A stretch of DNA of 64,000 bases, taken from assembly GCF_910594005.1 (NCBI RefSeq), contig NC_057832.1, forward strand, positions 100,823,152 through 100,887,151, given 5' to 3'. The notes beneath the pieces were generated by a model that saw only the letters and a program-made list of their open reading frames with translations, was not told where the DNA came from and searched no databases. Positions 52,428-62,279 of the stretch are shown here, piece by piece. Numbering within the stretch: the stretch's first letter is position 1; each line of letters opens with the position of its first letter. Position numbers and translations under genes: made by a program. The DNA is from Cervus elaphus (Eukaryota > Chordata > Mammalia > Artiodactyla > Cervidae).

Positions 52428-52651
52428 CTTGCCAGGTGGCTCAGCGGTAAATAATCTGCCTGCCAATGCATAAGATGCAAGAGACGTGAGTTTGATACCT
52501 GGGTGAGAAGATCCCCTGGAGAAGGAAATGGCAACCCACTCCAATATTTTTGCCTGGAAAATTCCATGGACGGGAGTCTGGTGCTACAGTCCATGGGGTT
52601 GCAAAGAGTCGGACATGACTTAGCGGGCACACACACACACACACACACACA
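52428..52651 (+). mobile_element. Bov-tA SINE with (CA)n tail
   Basis: Sense: gacttgccaggtggctcagc, ggtaaataatctgcctgcc, gtttgatacctgggtgag, gtcggacatgacttagcg, then (CA)12 at 52627-52650. Confidence 0.93.
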
Positions 52652-52699
52652 GGTAATTGCTGGTTTGAACTCTGTATCAGTGAGTCAAAGCTAACACAT

Positions 52700-53190
52700 T
52701 TTCAGAAATTCCATTGTCTAATTTTTTGTTGCTAGCATGTAGAAAGACAATTGATTTTTTAGTATTAATCTTGTATCTAGTGACCTTAATGCATTTATTA
52801 ATTATTATAATTTATTGGCTGATTCTTCTGAATTCTGTTTGTATAGGATTGCTTCATCTCTAAATTTAAAAGAAAATTCTATCTTCTGCTCTCTCGTAGG
52901 ACTCTATTCCCCTGCTTTACTGTGAAACAGCAAGTGCCCTCCAAGGAAAGGCCCGAGGGAATGAGAAATCCACCTTCACTGTGTTTCCCTTGTCTCAGGT
53001 ATTGTCACCCCTCAAATCCTGCCTGCGTTACATGTTCTCCAGATATTATACACAGTTCTTAAATGTACACTGTGCATCTTTTATAGTTGTTTATAGTGAG
53101 AGAATTCATCTGATATTAACTATTCCATCATGGTTGGATCAGACGTTCAGCCTGCCTTTTTGCTTTGTTTATAATTGTATTTTCCACTTA
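52700..53190 (-). mobile_element. Old L1, antisense
   Basis: ttttttgttgctagcatgta, gaaagacaattgattttt, taatcttgtatctagtgacc, ctgattcttctgaattctg are antisense mid-ORF2. From 52900 the sequence (gaaacagcaagtgccctcc) is less certain. Confidence 0.5.
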
Positions 53191-53193
53191 CTT

Positions 53194-53318
53194 GCTGCAA
53201 TGTGGAGACCTGGGTTCGATCCCTGGGTTGGGAAGATCCCCTGGAGAAAGGAAAGGCTACCCACTCCAGTATTCTGGCCTGGAGAATTCCAGGGACTGTA
53301 TAATCCATGGGGTCATAA
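53194..53318 (+). mobile_element. Bov-tA fragment
   Basis: Sense: gacctgggttcgatccctgg, gatcccctggagaaagg, ggcctggagaattccaggga. Both ends are missing; the last body segment after catggggtcat is lost. Confidence 0.9.
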
Positions 53319-53559
53319 GATTTATCCTTTACCTTTAAATCTTAAGATTAACCAAGAAATGTATAGGTGTTGAATGCTTTTAATTAATTTATTGTTTCAT
53401 GGGAATCTTTTTGATATGCAGTGGGGTCTTTACCTTGGTTCCATCAAATATAATTTTACTTATTTTGTTTATAAGTCAGTGAAGAGAGCCACAGTCAAAG
53501 AGCACTGTCTCATAGTTTCATCATTAACACAGACATCCACCTGCCTTTTCCAACCCTGG

Positions 53560-54740
53560 ATGGAAGAGTGAAGGGACAGCCCCTCCATATTGTGCCCTCC
53601 ATCAGACCCCTCTCTTCCTCGGAGAATTAACTTCTTAATCTCCTGCATCTTTAGTTCCTTCCTCACTCGTGAATCACCAGCAGCAAACAAGCGCACTCTA
53701 GTACCCCTCATCCTAAGAGACAGAAAATTTGCCTTGACCACACATCTCCTCCAAGCCCACTGTGGCTCCCCTTCAGAGGGAAACTTACCAAAATTCCCTT
53801 CATTCTCTTTTGTCATTTTCTTCCATTTTCTCCTCAGCCCTCTCAGACTGCCTTCCCTGCCCCCATCCCCATCACACAGAACTCTGTTGAAACTTCCCTT
53901 GTCAAAGCTGCCAATCGGCTCCGTTGGTCAACTGCTATAATCGCTTCATGTCTCATTCAGCTTCTCAACAACATTCAAAACACACTTTCTTCTGGCTTCT
54001 GTGACCACATACTTGCCAGGTTTTTCTCCTATCTTTTCATTTTTTATGCTATGTATATTCTCTCTGGATGATCGAATTTAGTCCTTTGAGTTAAATATAT
54101 TTGTATACTAGTGACTTCCAAATATATACATCTTTGGCTCAGGTGTTCCCTTGAGAGATGAGATTGACTCTCTAGTCACTTGTTTAACATGTGCATACAG
54201 CTGTCTAAAGCTAATACAGAGAAAAATAGCCTCCATTCCCTCTCTTCATGCCTGTTACTCCTTCATTTGCTTCCATTTCAGTAAATGGCCCTATCATACA
54301 TTCACTTGTTCAACCCAAAACGGTGATCATCTGCAATCCACCCCTTTGCCTCAACTTTTATTTCCCACTTTTCTGTAAGTCCCATCAGGTACAGCTACAA
54401 AATGCATTCCAAAAAATTCCACTTCTGTTTTGCCTGTAATCGGTGATGTTCAAGTCACCATCATCTCACCATTCCTACTTCTCTAACTGGGCTCTGTGGT
54501 TCCACACTTGCACGCAACAGTACATCCTCCATACACAACCAGAATTACCCCCTTTAAAGTGTGATGTATATCGTATCATCCTCCTAAACCCACCAGTGGC
54601 TTCCTTGTAACAAAGTCCAAGCTCTGCCCCGCTGTCTATATGCTTCAGTCCCTGCCCAGCCACAAAGAACCAGAGAGCAATCCCATTATGTACACAGAAG
54701 GTGGCAGCTCTCATAGCTTTCACATTTCTTATCATATCAT
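53560..54740 (+). mobile_element. L2 LINE, RT-region remnant, sense
   Basis: Sense L2: ctctgttgaaacttcccttg, tcaaagctgccaatcggc, ctggcttctgtgaccacata, caaatatatacatctttgg, caccatcatctcaccattcc, ccacacttgcac and ccagtggcttccttg follow L2 ORF2 order through and past the RT domain. Frames are all broken; unusually long for an L2 fossil. Confidence 0.75.
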
Positions 54741-54789
54741 TTGTTTACACTTTTCTACTTATGAAATATAAAGAATGAGCATTATTACA

Positions 54790-55695
54790 TCAGGGTCGGG
54801 GGAGTGATGTCAGCATCATGGCAGCACAAGACAGTCCTCTTTTTATCCCCATTTCAAAACAACAGAACAGACATCCACCCACAAAGGCGCCTTGTGGGAG
54901 TTGCAGGATCCAGGAGGCCCACCTACCTGTACACCCAGTAATGGGCAGGCAGATTTCAGTATAGACGGCAGAACCCGGGGGCGGCCAGTGAGCCTGCCCA
55001 AATCCCACTCTTGCTGTGACTGGAAAACAAGAAAAAACAAAATCATCTGGAGCGTGCTGACCTGGGCAGATACTCGTGCCCGAGACAGAATTTGCAGAAG
55101 TCCAGCCGTCCTGAGGGGAGATTCCAGCACACCGTTCTAGAAACAACAAAAACAAAACACAGCAGACCAAACAGTTTGGTCACAGCAGAGGTGGTGGTAA
55201 GGGAAGCTTTCCTAGTGTCCCCCGCCCCCAAGGAAGCGCTGCACCAGGCCGATGTACCCAGTGGTGGCACCCTCTCCCTGGGCGGAAGGAGAGTTGGGAG
55301 TGAGTACCCAGCTATTCCAGTTGTGTGGGACAAACCTGGTTCTCTCCAGCAGCACCCAGGGTCCTGAGGTGGATCTTTCACGACTGGAGGTGGGGAAACG
55401 GGCAGAGAAGGGACGCCTTCCCTGCTGATTGCACTCAGCAGGAAGGGCAGCCACAAGTCCCTGGGAGTACCAGCTGTGCATCTCCCTACTAGACCGATGG
55501 GCCAGTGTTAAACCCACACCTCACCCTAGGCTGTGGCATCCCCACTTGTGTGCTTCAGAGTGCAGCTGTGAAAGCAAGCTCCTGTAGACCCGAAGACAGG
55601 CTACAGTGTGGGCGAGGAGAAGCCACTAACTGGAGCTGTAGCGCCACCTGCTGGGAAACAAGAGAGCGTTCCAGGAGCCTGCCTAGTGTGATGTG
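54790..55695 (+). mobile_element. L1 5'UTR-like GC-rich block
   Basis: Starts ggagtgatgtcagcatcatg, gcagcacaagacag, typical of the sense 5' end of an L1. It stays GC- and CpG-rich for 0.9 kb to gtagcgccacctgctggg. Six overlapping frames of 82-137 codons are open on both strands and match nothing; this is expected from composition. No ORF1 follows before the BovB, so only a 5'UTR piece seems present. Confidence 0.4.
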
Positions 55696-55706
55696 TAAGA
55701 ATCAGT

Positions 55707-56228
55707 CAATCAGTTCAGTTGCTCAGTTGTATCCAACTCTTTGCGACCCCATGGACTGCAGCACGCCAGGCCTCCCTGTCCATCACCAACTCCCGGAATT
55801 TACTCAAACTCACGTCCATTGAGTCGGTGATGCCATCCAACCATCTCATCCTCTGCTGTCCCCTTCTCCTCCCGCCTTCAATCTTTCCCAGCATCAGAGT
55901 CTTTTCCAATGAGTTAGTTCTTCGCATCAGGTACTGGAGTTTCAGCAAAGTACTGGAGTTTCAGCTTCAGCATCAGTCCTTCCAATGAACACCCAGGACT
56001 GATCTCTTTTAGGATGGACTGGTTGGATTTCCTTGCAGTCCAAGGGACTCTCAGGAGTCTTCTCCAACACCACAGTTCAAAAGCATCAATTCTTCAGCGT
56101 TCAGCTTTCTTTATAGTCCAACTCTCACATCCATACATGATTGCTGGAAAAACCATAGACTAGACGGACCTTTGTTGGCAAAGTGATGTCTCTGCTTTTT
56201 AATATGTTTAATATGCTGTCTAGGTTGT
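55707..56228 (-). mobile_element. BovB 3' end, antisense, with local duplication
   Basis: From cagttcagttgctcagttg to gctgtctaggttg. A direct repeat of tactggagtttcagc at 55932-55946 and 55951-55965 replaces the usual ggtggcc text. There is also an aatatgttt duplication near 56200. No TSD resolved. Confidence 0.93.
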
Positions 56229-56449
56229 CTTTTTTTTTTTGCAGCTATTACTTATGCAGCTCCTACTCCAAAGATTTCAAATACAAGGGCAGGAAAAGAC
56301 TGCAAAAGTGTTTGGTTTATGCCTTTTTTGACACCACAGTCACTAATTTGCAAAAGTGAATGGGCAACACAAAGGCTGCATGTTCATATTTTGTTTCTTA
56401 TTCAGTCTTGGGTGATTGTACATTTATAGGAATTTATTTAGGTTTTCAA
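56229..56449. other. Unassigned
   Basis: About 220 bases with a T11 run at its left; probable old LINE or unique sequence. Confidence 0.4.
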
Positions 56450-58544
56450 TTTTATTGGTGTATAATTAATAATCTCTCACGAGCCTTTGTATTTCTGTGG
56501 TGTCTCTTGTAACTTCTCTTTATGATTTTATTTATTTTGGTCCTCTTTTTTTTTTGGTAACTCTGGCTAAATTATCAATTTTGTTTACCTTTTCTCAAAT
56601 AATCAACTCAGTTTTACTGATCTTTTCTATTTTTTTTAAAAGTATCTATTTCATTTATATATCTGCTCTGAGCTTTATGATTTATTTTCTCCCACTAACT
56701 TTGGGCTTTGTTTGTTCTTCTTTATCTAGTTCTTTTAGGTGTGAGGTTTGGTGGTTAGAGGTATTTCTTATTTCCTGAGGTGGGCTTGTATTGCTATAAA
56801 CTTCTCTCTTAGAACTGCTTTTACTGAGTTCCATACATTTTGGATCTTTGTGTTTTTGTTTTCATTTGCCTCCAGGTATTTATTTCTTTGATTTCTTCAG
56901 TGATCTATTGATTGTTTATTAGCATGTTGCATAGACTCCATATGTTTGTGTTTTTTGCAGTTTTTTTTTTCCTGTAGTGTATTTCTAGTCTCATAGTATT
57001 GTGGTAAGAAAAGATGCTTGATATGATTTAAATTTTCTTAAATTTATTGAGACTTGTCTTATGATTTAGCATGTGAATCTATCCAGAAAATGTTCTATGT
57101 GCACTTGAAAAGAATGTGTATTCTGCTGCTTTTGGAAGGAAATATATATATATATATATATAATTTTTTTTTTCCTCTCAGGATGATCTGTCCTTTGACA
57201 TAATTTGGGCATTAAAGTCACCTACTATTATTATGTTACTGTCAGCTTCTTTTATGTCTGTTAATATTTGGCTTATGTATTTAGGTGCTTCTATTGGGGG
57301 TGCATGCATATTTACAATTGTTATATCTTCTTCTGGAATTGAACCTTTTATCACTATGTAATGTTCTTTTCTGTCTCTTGGAACTGTCTGTTTTAAAGTC
57401 TGTTTTGTCTATATAAGCACTGCTGCCTCAGCTTTCTTTTTATTTCCATTTTCATGGAATATCTTTTCAGTCTGTGTTATCTTTAGATCTGAAGTGAGTC
57501 TCTTGTAGGCAGCGTATATATGTATCTTGTTTTTGTATTCATTCCCTCACTCTTTATCTTTTGATTGGACATTTAGTCCATTTACAGTTAAGCTAATTAT
57601 TGATAATTATGTAGGTATTGCCATTTTGTTAATGACTTGGCATTGTTCTTGCAGATCTCTTGTGTTCCTTTCTTCTTTTGCTCTCCTGCCTTGTGATTTG
57701 CTAATTATCTTTAGTCTTACGCTTGCATTCCTTTCTCTTTTGTGTGTGTGTGTGTGTATCTACTGTAGATTTTTCATTTGTGGTTACTATAGGTTCATAT
57801 TAACTATAAATATGATTATTTAGTTGTCTTAAGTTTACAATCTAAGAACCCTGCATTTTTACTCCCCCTTACACACATTTAATATTTTTGATGTCAAATT
57901 TTACATCTTTTTGTATATCCCTTAACTACTTAGTATAGATTTTTTTTTTGTACCTTTGTCTTTTAACCTTCCTACTAGCTTTATAGGTAGTTGATCTACT
58001 ACTTTTGCTGTATATTTTGTCTTTACCAGTGAGATACTCTCATAATTTAAAAATTTTCAGTTGTGGCCTTTTCCTTAACACTTAAGAGAAGTCCCTTTAA
58101 CATTTCTTATAAAGTTAGTTTCACGGTGCTGCAGTCTTTTAGCTTTTGCTGGTCTGTAAAACTCTTTATTTCTCCTTCATATCTGAACGATAGCTTAGGC
58201 AGGTATTCTTGGTTGTAGGATTTTTTTCCTTTCATCATTTAAAATATACCACTCCCTTCTAATCAGATAGTCTTGTGGGAGTTCCTTTGTACATAACTGG
58301 TTGCTTTCCCTTGTTGCTTTTACTATTCTCTCTTTATCTTTAACTTTTGCCATTTTAGTTGCAGTGTGTCTTGGTGTGGTTCTCTTTGAGTTCATCTTGT
58401 TTGGGACTCTCTGTGCTTTCTGGACCTGGATGTCTGTTTCCTTTCCCAAATTAGTTTAGCTATTATGTCTTCAAGTATGTTCTCTGTTCCTTTCTCTCTT
58501 CTCCTTCTGGGACCTCTGTAATGTAAATATTATTAATAGCATGC

Positions 58545-59162
58545 TTGGGGCTGGAGGAAGCACAAACTGGAATCAAGATTGCCAGGAGAAATATCAGTAA
58601 CCTCAGATATGCAGATGACACCACCCTTATGGCAGAAAGTGAAGAACAACTAAAGAGCCTCTTGATAAAAGTGAAAGAGGAGAGTGAAAAAATTGGCTTA
58701 AAGCTCAGCATTCAGAGTACTAAGATCATGGTATCCAGTTCCATCACTTCATGGCAAACAGATGGAGAAACAGTGGCTGACTTTATTTTTCTGGGTTCCA
58801 AAATCACTGCAGATGGTGACTGCAGTCATGAAATTAAAAGACGCTTACTCCTTGGAAGGAAAGTTATGACCAACCTAGACAGCATATTAAAAAGCAGAGA
58901 CATTACTTTGTCAACAAAGGTCCGTCTAGTCAAGGCTATGGTTTTTCTAGTAGTCATGTATGGATGTGAGAGTTGGATTATAAAGAAAGCTGAGTGGCGA
59001 AGAATTGATGCTTTTGAACTGTGGTGTTGGAGAAGACTCTTGAGAGTCCCTTGGACTGCAAGGAGATCCAACCAGTCCATCCTAAAAGAAATCAGTCCTG
59101 GGTGTTCATTGGAAGGACTGATGCTGAAGCTGAAACTCCAATACTTTGGCCACTTGATGTAA
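58545..59162 (+). pseudogene. BovB RT palm end and C-terminal domain
   Basis: 205 open codons: catalytic motif C YADD at residues 22-25, then the thumb and C-terminal domain (FLGSKITADGD about 85-95; SWIIKKAEWRRIDAFELW; GCSLEGLMLKLKLQYFGHLM at the end). A stop replaces an Arg codon right after GHLM, cutting off the basic tail still readable to 59378. RT fingers and motif A are missing, so it is not functional, although this is the longest intact C-terminal BovB frame here. Confidence 0.9.
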
Positions 59163-59378
59163 AGAGCTGACTCATTTGAAAAGACCCCGATGCTGGGAAA
59201 GATTGAGGGCAGGAGGAGAAGGGGACGAAAGAGGATGAGATGGTTGGATGGCATCACTGACTCAATGGACATGGGTTTGGGTGGACTCCGGGAGTTGATG
59301 ATGGACAGGGAGGCTTGGCGTGCTGCAGTTCATGGGTTCGCAAAGAGTTGGACACGACTGAGTGACTGAACTAAACTG
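58552..59378 (+). mobile_element. BovB, 5'-truncated, nested in L1
   Basis: Sense BovB from just before RT motif C to the 3' terminus (gagtgactgaactaaactg). The host L1 is colinear at gcatgcttg | tgatgttgtttc. No TSD is visible; the left junction shows microhomology (atgcttgg against BovB atgctgg). Confidence 0.94.
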
Positions 59379-59792
59379 ATGTTGTTTCAGAGGTCTCTGA
59401 AACTGTGCTCATTTTTTCAAATTGCTTTACTTTTTTCTGTTCAGCTTCCCTCTGATTTTATTCTGTCTTCCAGGTTGCTGATCCGCTTCTCTCATCTGCT
59501 AATCTACTGGTGATTTTTTTCTAGTGTATTTTTTAACTTCAGTTATTGTATTCTTCAGCTCTTTTTGGCTTTCTTTATATTTTCCAACTCTTTGTTAGAT
59601 ACCTCTGTCTTCTAATGAGAAGATGTATTCCATTCTTCTTCCGAGTTCTTTGACCATCTTTATAGTCATACCTTGAATTCTTTATTGAGTAGACTGTTTA
59701 TCTGCACTTAGTTCTCCTTCTAGAGTTTTATCTTGTTCCTTTGTTTGGAACATATTTCTCTGACTCACTTTGCCTAATTCTGTATTTATGCT

Positions 59793-60108
59793 GTGTATGC
59801 TCAGTCGTGTCCAACTCTTTGTGACCCCATGGACTGTAGCCCGCCAGGCTCCTCTGTCCTTGGGGATTCTCCAGGCAAGAATATTGGAGTGAGTTCCATG
59901 CCCTCCTTCAGGGGATCTTGCCAACCCAGGGATTGAATCCAGGTCTCCCACATTGCAGGTGGATTCTTTATTGTCTGAGCCACAGACCCTAGAATACTGG
60001 AGTGGGTAGCCTATCCCTTCTCCAGAGGATCTTCCTGACCCAGGAATCAAACCAGGGTCTCCCACATTGCAGGTGGATTCTTTACCAGCTAAGCTACCAG
60101 GGAAACCC
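59793..60108 (-). mobile_element. Dimeric Bov-tA SINE nested in L1
   Basis: Antisense: one full Bov-A body (gctcagtcgtgtccaactc) followed by two tRNA-like heads (gacccagggattgaatcc with ttgtctgagccacag; gacccaggaatcaaacc with accagctaagctaccagg). Same architecture as 30444-30762 in the opposite orientation. Confidence 0.92.
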
Positions 60109-60388
60109 CTATTATATGTTTCTATGTATTTGGTAGATTGGTTATGTTTCCTAATCTTGGAGATACAGCCTTATATAAGAGATGTCCTCTGAGGCCCAGT
60201 AGGGCCCTTCTGATCTCCAGAGCTACATGCTCTGGGGGCACCCTGTGTGCTGTGTGGACCCTTCTGTTGTAATGGGTTGGTAGATGTGGAGAGCTCCTGG
60301 TCAGGCTGGTTGTCAGGCCTTGCCTAGTGTGGAGGCTGCTGCTAGATGGGGCCTCAGCTCAGGGGGTCCTGTGGCTGGTGTCTGCCCA

Positions 60389-60681
60389 CTGGTGGGCAGA
60401 GCTGGGTCCTGGGGTCTCTGGCTATAAGGTCAGGGGGTGGATCTGGTGTCAGCCTGCTGTGGGCAGGGCCAGGTCCTGAAGGCTGGCTCAGGGCCCTGGC
60501 TATCCTGGGCTACTGCTAACGCACTGGCGGGCAGGGCCAGGACCTGGGGCAGCCTGCAGTTCAGGGGTCCTATGGCAGCCAGACTGATGGTAGGTGAGGC
60601 CATGTCCCTGCCTGGACAGCTGCTTGACCTGGGTTTCCTAGGACTGGTGCCGACTAGCTGGTGGGGCAGGGCTGGGCCCCA
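60389..60681 (-). repeat. Imperfect ~67-bp tandem units in L1 5'UTR
   Basis: The block ctgg-t/c-gggcagggccaggtcctg recurs in decayed form near 60389, 60456, 60524, 60584 and 60658, spacing 60-74 bases. This suggests monomer-type 5'UTR repeats, as known for some L1 promoters. Confidence 0.5.
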
Positions 60682-61310
60682 GCGCTAATAAGCTAGAGGG
60701 AGGATTCCAAAATGTGCTTGCAACACAGGTGTCCTCGTGGTAGGATGAGCTCCCTAAACTGGTAGCTGCCCGCCCAGCCTCTGTCTCTCAGGTGACTCAC
60801 TACTGTCTCTTGCTTCTCTGGGAGAAGCAAGCGGGTCTGGCCCAGACTCCTCTCAAATTACTCTCTATGCCCTGGGTCCTGGGTGTGTGTAACTTTGTGT
60901 GTGCCCTTTAAAAATGGAGTCTTTATTTCCTACAGCCCTCTGGCTCTCCTCAGCGTAAGCCCCAATGGACTTCTGATGGCTTATCTTCTGGGTAACCTTC
61001 AAGCTGGAGGGCCCTATCTGGGGCTTGGCCTCCTTGCTCCTTGGGGAGGACTTCTGCCATAGTAATAATCCTCCAGTTTGTGGGTTGCCTACCCAAGGGT
61101 ATAGGTGTAGACTATACTGCATCTCTGGTCCACTTTCCATCTTGTGTGGGTTCTTATTCACATCTTTAGTTGTAGATTTTTCTGCTAGTCTTCAGGTCAT
61201 TTTCATTGCTGGTCGCTCTAAACAGCTGTAGTTTTGGTGTGCCCATGGGAGGGGGCAAGCTCAGGATCTTCCTTCTCCACCATCTTGGCCACTCCCCAGC
61301 TAGTACCTAT

Positions 61311-61560
61311 TTTGTGGGCATGAAATTGCTGAAATTATAGGATACATACTTCTTGTTCTTTACTAGATAATGTCAAATTGTTTTCAAAAGTCATTGTAAA
61401 ATGTACTCCCAGCACTGTGAATTCCAGGATTCCATGTGTTACCAACATTTGGTATTGTTGAACTTTCTAATTTTGGTCATTCTGGTGGGTCTCTGCTGGT
61501 TTCATTTTATGTTGCTTTGATACAAATGAGGCTGACCTTTATATATGTTTTCTGTTTATT
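61311..61560 (-). mobile_element. Older L1 3' end, antisense
   Basis: gcatgaaattgctgaaatta, ataatgtcaaattgttttca, ttaccaacatttggtattg, ggtcattctggtgggtctc: antisense L1M 3' end, probably the target into which the L1 at 56450-61310 inserted. Confidence 0.65.
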
Positions 61561-62279
61561 TCTTTGATTAGGGTGATCAGTTTATACTTGTGGTTCCAGC
61601 ATAATTATTAGAAGGCCTCCTTTCACTTCTCAGTTTGGACAATAAATTATGCAGCTTTCTATTCTTAGTCTAGTTCTTCTACCAACATGGAAATTCTCTT
61701 CTTGCTCTTTAGGACTAAGGATGATACTAACATGGTTAAGTGTCTCTGAGGGAAGAAGACTAAATTTGGGTAGATACAGAGGATGGAGCAAAAAACAAAT
61801 GAAAAGGAAATCGGATGTATCAACTATGACTACTTGGTCTGACTCAGGATGACCATTTCCAAAATAATGTGAGATGGTGCCTTCTCATGGGTACAAGCAT
61901 ATGGACTTGATCAATATCTTTCAGCAGTCAAAGTCAAAGAATTCATTTACTTATTTTTCATAAGTGACTCAAGTCACAATCATTATTTGGAAGTTGGTCA
62001 CAGTGCACATTGCAGCCACTCACTTCCCTCTCAATCTTTAATAATTCTTTTAAAAACCTGCATATGAAACCAATAGTACTTTTCATTTTGAAACCATTTG
62101 GGGAAGTTCCCTGCTCTTTTAAAAACTCAATTGTAATGGTGCTATTGAACCACTTCCATATTATACTCAAGTAATCCTTCATTTCACCTCCAAAAGGAAA
62201 TCAAATAGGTAACATCTTTGTTAATAATTTATATTGAGGGGTACTTTGCATTTGTGATTTATGGTTCTGGTCTTCTTCC
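61561..62279. other. Unassigned stretch
   Basis: About 700 bases, no SINE or LINE recognised. The segment around 61600-61640 (ttcacttctcagtttggac) might be an old repeat tail. Confidence 0.45.

Larger units (their letters stand above)
56450..61310 (-). mobile_element. Long old L1, antisense, 5'UTR to ORF2
   Basis: Continuous antisense old L1. ORF2 5' portion 56450-58540 (attaaagtcacctactatta, gtgagtctcttgtaggcagc, ccatttacagttaagctaat, cttggttgtaggattttttt). Then ORF1-side sequence 59380-60150 (tgatgttgtttcagaggtct, cctttgtttggaacatattt). Then a GC-rich 5'UTR to the end (cttctccaccatcttggcc at about 61275-61295), the antisense of an L1 start. Interrupted by BovB and a dimeric Bov-tA. No frame survives. 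The 5'UTR may retain promoter sequence. Confidence 0.72.

Noticed and set aside
54790..55517. Overlapping frames of 82-137 codons as a gene
   Set aside because: Open on both strands at once in GC-rich sequence that begins like an L1 5'UTR; composition explains it.
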